Part shown: piece after piece, positions 16,295-22,438 of the stretch
Layout: every line of letters starts with the position of its first letter
Numbering within the stretch: the stretch's first letter is position 1
Assembly (NCBI GenBank): GCA_005768755.1
Contig: VAFL01000026.1
Coordinates: 1 to 27,604, forward strand
DNA: 27,604 nt
DNA from: Paracoccus denitrificans
GTDB lineage: Bacteria > Pseudomonadota > Alphaproteobacteria > Rhodobacterales > Rhodobacteraceae
Direction of reading: 5' to 3'
The notes under the pieces: generated by a model
The model's database searches: none
What the model was told of the DNA's origin: nothing
Seen by the model: the letters and a program-made list of their open reading frames with translations, nothing else
Translations under genes and position numbers: made by a program

Positions 16295-17460
16295 CGAATT
16301 CCCCCATTTCCCGCGCCGAGATGGAGCGTCGCTGGGCTTTGGCCCGCGATGTCGTTGCCGATCTGGGCGTCGACGCGATGGTTACGCAAGCGCGTGAGGA
16401 CTGGTGCGGCGGCTACGTTCGCTGGCTGACCGACGTGCCAGCCAATAACGGTTATCCGCGCACGGTTGTTGTCTTTTCTGACCGACCGATGGAGGTGGTC
16501 GAGATGGGGGCCTTCGGGACCGATCTGACGACCGATCCTGATGCGCAGGCAACCGCAGGTGTCGGGCGCGTGCTGGGAACGCCCAGCTTCGTGTCGATCA
16601 ATTACACAATAGATTATGATACCGAATTGCTGCTGAAGCTGCTGCGCGAAGCGGGGGCCAGACGCGTGGGCCTGCTGGCCCCCGGTGCGCTACCTTATTC
16701 CATAGTGGCGGGGCTAGAGGCGGCGGGTTTTGAGGTGGTGGATGCGACAGATGCGCTCGACCGCGTGAAGGCCCCGAAAAGCGCCGAGGAACAGGCGCTG
16801 ATCCGAGAAACGGCCTTGCTTCAGGATAAGGTCTTTGCAGAGGTCTGCGACTTTATCCGTGCCGGTTTGACAGACCGTGACGTCGCCGCCCATGCCGAAG
16901 CCGTGGGTCGCAGGCTTGGCAGCGATCAGGGCATTCAACTGGGCGTGTCCGCGCCGATGGGGCAGGCGTCGCGCTTTCGCAACCGGCCTTTCCAGACGCG
17001 AGACTTGGCGAAGGGCGATCACCTGTCCCTGCTGATCGAGGTCAACGGACCGGGCGGTGCCTATCTGGAAATCGCCCGCACGATGGTTCTTGGCAAGGCG
17101 GACGACTATCTGCTGCAGGCCTTCGAGAATGTCCGGGCGGCGCAGAATCATACGCTGTCGCTGATGGTGCCGGGTGCCGCGCCCGCTGCCATCGCTGCCG
17201 CCCATGATGACTGGATGCAGGCGCGTGGCCTGCCGGCCGAGACCAGGCTCTATGCTCATGGGCAGGGCTGCGAAATGGTCGAACGCCCGCTGATCCGCCG
17301 CGACGAAACCATGCCGGTCGCACAGGACATGCTGTTCGCAGTCCATCCCGGCTATGACGACGGCCGCGTCTTCGCGGTCATCTGCGACAATTATCTGATC
17401 GGCCCTGACGGTCCGGGCGACTGCCTGCACCAGACGGAAAAGAAGATATTCGAGCTTTAA
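16291..17460 (+). CDS. M24-fold (creatinase/aminopeptidase P-like) protein with altered metal-ligand positions
   Basis: The 389-residue protein has the two-domain creatinase/prolidase layout: N-terminal domain about 1-155, pita-bread domain 165-389. By eye alignment with dinuclear M24 peptidases, the two aspartate positions read as Glu250 and Glu260 (in AYLEIARTMVLG), the histidine is kept (HGQG, His323), the IEPG glutamate is His352 (VHPGY), and the last glutamate is Asp366. Such changes argue against an ordinary dimetal peptidase and for a creatinase-like C-N hydrolase or other non-peptidase role. ATGA coupling with the preceding dehydrogenase ties it to the pathway. Confidence 0.85.
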   Translation: MTNSPISRAEMERRWALARDVVADLGVDAMVTQAREDWCGGYVRWLTDVPANNGYPRTVVVFSDRPMEVVEMGAFGTDLTTDPDAQATAGVGRVLGTPSFVSINYTIDYDTELLLKLLREAGARRVGLLAPGALPYSIVAGLEAAGFEVVDATDALDRVKAPKSAEEQALIRETALLQDKVFAEVCDFIRAGLTDRDVAAHAEAVGRRLGSDQGIQLGVSAPMGQASRFRNRPFQTRDLAKGDHLSLLIEVNGPGGAYLEIARTMVLGKADDYLLQAFENVRAAQNHTLSLMVPGAAPAAIAAAHDDWMQARGLPAETRLYAHGQGCEMVERPLIRRDETMPVAQDMLFAVHPGYDDGRVFAVICDNYLIGPDGPGDCLHQTEKKIFEL

Positions 17461-17471
17461 GAGGACACAAC

Positions 17472-18431
17472 ATGACCCCCAAAATCGCATTGGAAGAACA
17501 TTTCATCGCCCCCGGATTCGAGGATTACTGGGCGCTGACAAAGGAAAACATCTCGCCTGACCTGTTCGGCAAGGCACGCGATACGCTGGCTGATTTCGGC
17601 GAACAGCGGCTGGCCGGCATGGATGAAATTGGCGTCGAAAAGGCGATCCTGTCGCTGTCCGGACCCGGCGTTCAGGCCGAACCCGACACCGCAACCGCTG
17701 TGCGCAAGGCGCAGGAGGTCAATGACTTCCTGGCCAAGGAAATTCAGGCCCGCTCAGACCGCTATGGCGGCTTCGCGCATCTGGCCGTGCAGGACGCCAA
17801 GGCCGCCGCGGATGAGTTGGAGCGCTGCGTGCGCGATCTTGGGATGCAGGGCGCGATGATCAACGGACAGACCAACGGCACATATCTGGACGATGATCGC
17901 GTCTCGCCCCTGTGGGAAAGGGCAGAGGCGCTCGGCGTGCCGATCTATATTCATCCAAACAACCCGCCTGACGTGCCTTACATGTATCACACGCATTCTG
18001 AACTGTGGGGGCCGGTCTGGTCCTGGACGGTCGAGACCGGCAACCATGCCTTGCGGCTGATCTTCGGCGGCGTGTTCGACCGCTTCCCGAAAGCAAAGCT
18101 GCTTCTGGGCCATATGGGCGAGACGCTGCCCTATCAGCTGTGGCGATTTGACAGCCGTTGGGCTATTTCCAACCGCAAAGAAAAGACGCTCGAGCTGAAG
18201 CCGTCCGAATATTTCCGGCGCAATTTCTGGTGCACGACGGCGGGCGTCTGTTCCGATGAGCCGTTCCGCTGTGCGCTTGAGACCTTGGGCGACGACCGTG
18301 TCCTTTTCTCGGTCGATTATCCGTATGAACGTCCCCATGAGGCGGGCGAGTGGATTGAGGCTGCGGATATCACCGATGCGCAGCGCCTAGCCGTCTGCCG
18401 CGAGAATGCGGTGAACCTATTGGGCCTTTAA
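17472..18431 (+). CDS. Amidohydrolase-family protein related to gamma-resorcylate / o-hydroxybenzoate decarboxylases
   Basis: The 319-residue TIM-barrel protein starts KIALEEHF, giving Glu8 and His10. It continues with HPNN (His161), LLGHMGE (His214, Glu217) and SVDYPYE (Asp282), matching the metal and catalytic positions of gamma-resorcylate and 2,3-dihydroxybenzoate decarboxylases (amidohydrolase_2, ACMSD superfamily). Family members decarboxylate hydroxybenzoates or hydrolyse related compounds, so an aromatic or enol-acid substrate is plausible. A GAGGA site precedes the ATG and the gene starts 11 bases after the M24 gene. It is the last gene of the operon; an IS lies 45 bases downstream. 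Confidence 0.9.
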   Translation: MTPKIALEEHFIAPGFEDYWALTKENISPDLFGKARDTLADFGEQRLAGMDEIGVEKAILSLSGPGVQAEPDTATAVRKAQEVNDFLAKEIQARSDRYGGFAHLAVQDAKAAADELERCVRDLGMQGAMINGQTNGTYLDDDRVSPLWERAEALGVPIYIHPNNPPDVPYMYHTHSELWGPVWSWTVETGNHALRLIFGGVFDRFPKAKLLLGHMGETLPYQLWRFDSRWAISNRKEKTLELKPSEYFRRNFWCTTAGVCSDEPFRCALETLGDDRVLFSVDYPYERPHEAGEWIEAADITDAQRLAVCRENAVNLLGL

Positions 18432-18489
18432 GTCATGTGAGGCGCGTATGCCACACGCTTCGGTATTACGTGCTGGTGATCAGCCCCTC

Positions 18490-19420
18490 CTGAGTGGGCC
18501 AGTTTGATTGTTAGTGCATGACCAGCGCACAGTCCATCGCGACGACGGATTCCGGGGCCGGTGGGCGGTACCCCCAAAGCACTGTGCGGGCGTTTGGTGT
18601 TATAGTGCTTCCTCCTGGCTTCGATGATGATTTGCGCCTCGCGGAGGCTGTAGAAAGTCTCACCGTTCAACAACTCGCCGCGCTGCGCGGGCGTTAATGC
18701 TCTCGCAGTAACTCGTCGTCGGGAAAACAGTCCTCCGGACTGTTTTCTGATCCTCCTCCATCCCAGGGAGAGCCCGGCTCGATATAGGCCGTTTATGCCC
18801 CCACAGCTGCGACCCAGTCACTTACATTCTGGGCAATAAATTCCGGGCCATTGTCTGATCGAATGAAGGCGGGCACGCCGCGCAGGATGAACAGATCGCT
18901 TGAGCCGCATCGATCACATCGGTCGAGTTCAGTTTACGCTTCACCCGGATGGTCAGGCATTCGCGGCTGTGTTCATCAAGGATGTTCAGTACCCGGAATG
19001 CCTTGCAGTCATCGGTGCGGCAGTGGACGAAGTCATAGCTCCAGACATGGTTTGTGTATTCCGGTCGCAAACGGACGCAGGATCCGTCATTCAGCCACAA
19101 CCGCCCCTTCTTCGGTTGTTTTGCTGGCACTTTCAGCCCCTCCCGCCGCCACAGTCGTTCGACGCGCTTGTCGTTCACCAGCCAACCGGCTTCGCGCAGC
19201 AGAGCATCGATCCGGCGATAGCCGTAGCGGCCGTATTGCCGGGTCAACTCGATCATGTCCGCGACCAAGCCGGCTTTCATCCGTCCGGCCCCTCGGTAGC
19301 TTGCGTTGGGTCGAACGATGCTGACGCAACACCCGGCACACCCGGCGTTCGGAAACGCCCATCTCACCGCGAACAAGATCGATGCAGGCCCGGCGACGAG
19401 CGGGGCTCAGAAGTTTCCCC
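18490..19420 (-). pseudogene. IS3-family transposase OrfB (rve/DDE integrase), multiply broken
   Basis: Reading leftward, the family sequence appears in pieces. First comes SPARRRACIDLVRGEMGVSERR, then a frameshift. Next come YGRYGYRRIDALLREAGW and VWSYDFVHCRTDD in a second frame to about 18935, then another frameshift into RGVPAFIRSDNGPEF. A TAA follows where Lys is expected before TAYIEPGSPW. A palindromic insert then interrupts the sequence just before the catalytic-Glu segment (YCESIN). After one more shift the tail LNGETFYSLREAQIIIEARRKHYN appears. With at least three frameshifts, one nonsense codon and the insert, no active DDE transposase can be made. Confidence 0.88.
18713..18758. repeat. 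Palindromic repeat insertion (about 46 bp) inside the transposase gene
   Basis: Relative to the sequence expected for the conserved PWxxGYCES stretch of OrfB, about 46 bases are extra here. Their centre is a perfect stem-loop, GAAAACAGTCC (18723-18733) and GGACTGTTTTC (18737-18747), separated by TCC. The insert shifts the frame and separates the PW motif from the catalytic Glu. It resembles a short dispersed palindrome of the REP/MITE kind; whether further genomic copies exist cannot be seen from this window. Confidence 0.6.
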
Positions 19421-19685
19421 GTGCCGCCTCCGCCAGGATGAGCTTGTCCAGTGTCAGGTTCGACACCGCCTTGCACAGCCCTTCGTTCTCCAACTGCAGG
19501 CGCTTCAGTTCCTTCAACTGATCAACGCCCATTCCACCACACTGTTTCCGCCAGCGGTAATAGGTCTGTTCAACAACCCCGATCCTCCGGATCGCGTCCA
19601 GACGGGACATGCCTTGTCCCATCAGAACCTCAACTGGCCGCAACTTCGAAACAATCTCTTCTAGCTTCGGCCGTCTGTTTGCCAT
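19407..19685 (-). CDS. IS3-family transposase OrfA (helix-turn-helix)
   Basis: The 92-residue frame begins MANRRPKLEEIVSKL with a GGAGGATC ribosome binding site upstream. It contains the HTH (GQGMSRLDAIRRIGVVEQTYYRW) followed by a leucine-rich coiled-coil (LKELKRLQLENEGLCKAV), the usual OrfA architecture. It is open throughout, but its partner OrfB is broken, so it cannot support transposition alone. The longer in-frame upstream extension to 19925 lies outside the IS and is not used. Confidence 0.82.
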   Translation of the reverse strand: MANRRPKLEEIVSKLRPVEVLMGQGMSRLDAIRRIGVVEQTYYRWRKQCGGMGVDQLKELKRLQLENEGLCKAVSNLTLDKLILAEAARGNF

Positions 19686-19739
19686 CTCTGATCCTCCGTT
19701 TCCTAAACATGACGGCGACCACTTCAGGGGGGAGGACCA

Positions 19740-19989
19740 ACGCTCCGCCTCACGTACATGGCAAGTCATACATGGGCGCGGGGACCGGCGGGGGGGCGGA
19801 AGGGGGCTGAAGTCGGCAGCAGGAGTGCCACCCCATGTTCTGTTGAATTTGGTGCAGATGGCAGCCCGACGGCACGTGCCGTCGGACGCGTCACGGCATC
19901 GCATGGCGTCCGAGGTGTTTTTCATTCCGTCCTGAACGCTGTATAAACGGCGCCATTGCAGGGTTCATTTTTCGATTCGGAGTTTTGTT
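19740..19989 (+). promoter_or_regulatory. Upstream region of the T6SS module
   Basis: This 250-base stretch between the IS and vgrG has no credible gene. It contains a perfect 20-bp palindrome at 19866-19885 and a possible -10 hexamer TATAAA at 19942-19947, with only a poor -35 match upstream. A GGAG site at 19979-19982 sits close to the vgrG ATG. This is presumably where expression of the module is set. Confidence 0.45.
19866..19885. promoter_or_regulatory. Perfect 20-bp palindrome upstream of vgrG
   Basis: CCGACGGCAC is followed directly by its reverse complement GTGCCGTCGG, 105 bases before the vgrG start. It lacks a T tract, so a dimeric regulator operator is more likely than a terminator. 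The binding protein is unknown. Confidence 0.55.
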
Positions 19990-22065
19990 ATGAACGCTCC
20001 CTTCAAGCAGACCGAGCGGCTGGGTCGGTTGACCACGGAACTTGGGCCGGACGTTCTGGCTTTGCTGCGATTTGATGGCAGCGATCATCTTAACGATCTT
20101 TTCGAATACCGCGTCGCGGCGCTTGCCACGCGTGACGATCTCGATTTCGACGCGCTTGTCGGTACCCATGCCACGGTCGAGATCGAGGCGCATGACGAGA
20201 TGCGGCCCTTTGACGGCATCGTCACCTCGGCGCGTTGGGCCGGTGTCGGAGAGAACGGGCATCGTTATGACCTGACCCTGCGGCCGTGGTTCTGGTTGGC
20301 GGGGCGGCGGCAGAACCAGCGGATCTTTCACAACAGGACCGTGGTCGAGATCCTGCAGGAATTGCTGTCGGACTATGCGTCCCTCGGTGATCCGGCGCTG
20401 GAGATCAGCCTGTCGAAGGACTATCCGACCCTCGAATACACTGTGCAATATCGCGAATCCGACCTGGATTTTGCGCGCCGGCAGATGGAACGGCACGGAA
20501 TCAGCTTCCATTTCCGCCACGCGATGGGCAGTCACGCGCTGGTGCTGACCGACGATGTGCTGGCGCATGAGGAAATCGGGCCGCGCCCGTTCAAGCGCTA
20601 TGACGGCCATCACCAGTATGAGCAGGAGCATTTCTGGGACTGGGCGCCCGAGCGTAATGTGACCACCGGCGCGGTCCGGCTGGTCGATTACAATTTCAAG
20701 AAGCCGACCCAGGCGATGGAGGTTGATCGTCTCGGCGATGCTGTCCATGCGCAAGGCCAGATCGAGAGCTTCTACTATCCCGGCGATTATCTGGCGCAGG
20801 ATGTGGGCCGGCTGGTTGCCGGTCTGCGGACCGAGCAGGAGCGCGGCGCAGATCGGCGCGACCGGGCTGTGGGCGATTGCGTCAGCCTCGTCGCGGGCAT
20901 GCGCATGACGCTCTCGGGCGACAAGGTGCCGGGCTTGGGCGAGACCTATCTGTGCCTCTCGGCGTCGCATCACTTTGTCAGCGAAGCTTATGGCTCCGGC
21001 GGTCAGGGTAGCGACGGCTATGCTTTCACCGGCAGCTATGTCCTGATGCCGGACACCGCACCGATGGTACCACCCAAGCGCACGCCGCTGGCGGTGGTGC
21101 AGGGCCCGCAGACCGCCGAGGTGGTTGGCGAGGGCGAGATCGACTGCGACGAATACGGCCGCATTCTCGTGCGGTTCCACTGGGATCTGCAGAACGCCTA
21201 CTCGATGCGCTGCCGGGTGTCGCAGAACTGGGCCGGCGCTGGCTGGGGCGGCATGGTCATCCCGCGGATCGGGATGGAGGTGCTGGTCGAGTTCCTTGAA
21301 GGTGATCCCGACAAGCCGGTGGTCGTGGGAAACGTGTTCAACGGCAAGAACGACGCGCCATACCCGCTGCCCGCGCACAAGACCAAGGCCGTCTGGCGCT
21401 CCAAGACCCATCAGGGCGAGGGCTTCAACGAGATCAGCTTCGAGGATGAGAAGGGCCAGGAGAAGGTCTACATGCACGCGGAGCGGGACCACGAAATCCA
21501 TGTCGAGAACAACCGCGCCAAAAGGATCGACCGGAACCAGTCCGAATCTGTCGGCAACAACAAATCAATCGAGGTCGGTAACAACCACCACGAGGTCATC
21601 GGCGGCAATATGACGCTCATGGTCGGGCCGAACAAGTTTCAATCGGCGGTGACTTCTGCCTTTACTAAATTCACAGGCAGGATTGGCGATCTCGCCAGCA
21701 AGCTGGGGCTGCCCGATATGCTCAATATGGGTGAAGGTAACCTTGTCATCGGCGTGGCCAAGAACAAGGCCGAAACGGTTATGGTCAGTTCCAACGAAAT
21801 CGTGGGCGCAGCCAAGACGGTGACCGTCGGGGGCGGCTACCAGCTCAGCGTGCAAGGGATACGCAATGAATCGGTACTGCTTGGGTCATACGAAGAAGTT
21901 GGCCAGAACAAGGTGATTGTTGTGGGCAAGCGCTTCGAACTCGTCTGTGGCAAGAGCAAGCTGCAGATGAACGAGGACGGAAAGATCGTGTTGCAGGGGC
22001 TCGACGTCAAAATTGAAGGCTCCGATTGCATCGCCTGCAAGGGCGGTCGGATAGATCTGAACTGA
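19990..22065 (+). CDS. vgrG: Type VI secretion system tip protein VgrG (TssI)
   Basis: The 691-residue protein forms the trimeric T6SS spike. It has the gp27-like N-terminal part (to about 370, with LVGTHATVEIE and FDGIVTSARW), a gp5-like OB domain from about 377 (EVVGEGEIDCDEYGRILVRF, RVSQNWAGAGWGG, GNVFNGKNDAPYPLP), and a C-terminal beta-helix needle with the repetitive pattern IHVENNRAKRIDRNQ, SVGNNKSIEVGNNHHEVIGGNM. The region after about residue 540 departs from this repeat and continues to IACKGGRIDLN. There is no separate enzymatic domain, so it is a carrier rather than an evolved VgrG. The downstream genes supply the cargo, and this C-terminal tip is the likely specificity region for it. 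Confidence 0.96.
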   Translation: MNAPFKQTERLGRLTTELGPDVLALLRFDGSDHLNDLFEYRVAALATRDDLDFDALVGTHATVEIEAHDEMRPFDGIVTSARWAGVGENGHRYDLTLRPWFWLAGRRQNQRIFHNRTVVEILQELLSDYASLGDPALEISLSKDYPTLEYTVQYRESDLDFARRQMERHGISFHFRHAMGSHALVLTDDVLAHEEIGPRPFKRYDGHHQYEQEHFWDWAPERNVTTGAVRLVDYNFKKPTQAMEVDRLGDAVHAQGQIESFYYPGDYLAQDVGRLVAGLRTEQERGADRRDRAVGDCVSLVAGMRMTLSGDKVPGLGETYLCLSASHHFVSEAYGSGGQGSDGYAFTGSYVLMPDTAPMVPPKRTPLAVVQGPQTAEVVGEGEIDCDEYGRILVRFHWDLQNAYSMRCRVSQNWAGAGWGGMVIPRIGMEVLVEFLEGDPDKPVVVGNVFNGKNDAPYPLPAHKTKAVWRSKTHQGEGFNEISFEDEKGQEKVYMHAERDHEIHVENNRAKRIDRNQSESVGNNKSIEVGNNHHEVIGGNMTLMVGPNKFQSAVTSAFTKFTGRIGDLASKLGLPDMLNMGEGNLVIGVAKNKAETVMVSSNEIVGAAKTVTVGGGYQLSVQGIRNESVLLGSYEEVGQNKVIVVGKRFELVCGKSKLQMNEDGKIVLQGLDVKIEGSDCIACKGGRIDLN

Positions 22066-22075
22066 GGCGCGCAGG

Positions 22076-22438
22076 ATGAGCTATCTAAAGGGTGTTTTCG
22101 TCCAGAAGGAGGCCGAGCGCCGCGCGCTCCGCGACCAGATGCGCGACGCCTTCTTCGCCGACTATCCGTCGCCCCGCCTCAAGGACCCTATGCGGATTGA
22201 TGCCGACCCCACGGCCCAGCACGAGAAGGTGCTGGAGCTAATCGGGATCGCCCGCGCTATCCATCAGGGCGACATGCATGGGCTGGATGCGCTGGAGGCG
22301 ATGCTGACCGAGTTCGCCGTTGGTATGCCCGCCCTGAGGATCGGGCGGCCGAACCAGCTTTCACTGGCCAAGGTAATGCAGGAAGGCATGGAGAAGCAGC
22401 ACTTCAACATGATCTGGGCCGGCTGGTTCGATGGGTAG
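22076..22438 (+). CDS. Unrecognised 120-residue protein in the T6SS module; candidate effector adaptor or chaperone
   Basis: I do not recognise this protein. It is soluble, charged and mainly helical by composition (RRALRDQMRDAFFADYPSPRL near the N-terminus, split). It has no signal peptide or membrane segment. It begins 10 bases after vgrG and overlaps the effector gene by 8 bases, so the three are translated in series. The position between VgrG and effector is where T6SS loading adaptors are usually encoded, but length and sequence do not match DUF4123, DUF1795 (Eag) or DUF2169 as I know them. An adaptor role is inference from position only. Confidence 0.7.
   Translation: MSYLKGVFVQKEAERRALRDQMRDAFFADYPSPRLKDPMRIDADPTAQHEKVLELIGIARAIHQGDMHGLDALEAMLTEFAVGMPALRIGRPNQLSLAKVMQEGMEKQHFNMIWAGWFDG

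Larger units (their letters stand above)
18477..19739 (-). mobile_element. Degenerate IS3-family insertion sequence, about 1.26 kb
   Basis: The ends are TGATCAGCCCCTCCTGAG at 18477 on the plus strand and, on the minus strand from 19739, TGGTCCTCCCCCCTGAAG. These imperfect inverted repeats share the TG start and CA end of IS3 elements. Inside are OrfA (19407-19685) and a broken OrfB. No matching target-site duplication is visible: the bases left of 18477 are GCTGG and the bases right of 19739 are ACGCT. The element is therefore old or one side has been rearranged. It reads in the same direction as the partial element at 1-112. Confidence 0.88.

Noticed and set aside
1..19739. Classical composite transposon
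   Set aside because: The flanking IS copies differ at many positions, the right copy is inactive and no target duplications were seen, so active composite transposition is not supported.
19891..21501. 536-codon open frame on the minus strand opposite vgrG
   Set aside because: It lies antisense to an unmistakable VgrG, has the His/Arg/Asp-rich composition of a GC-rich shadow frame, and shows no domain.
21480..21610. Possible DNA tandem repeats in the vgrG 3' region
   Set aside because: The VGNN-like periodicity is the normal protein beta-helix repeat of VgrG needles; the DNA itself is not a direct repeat.
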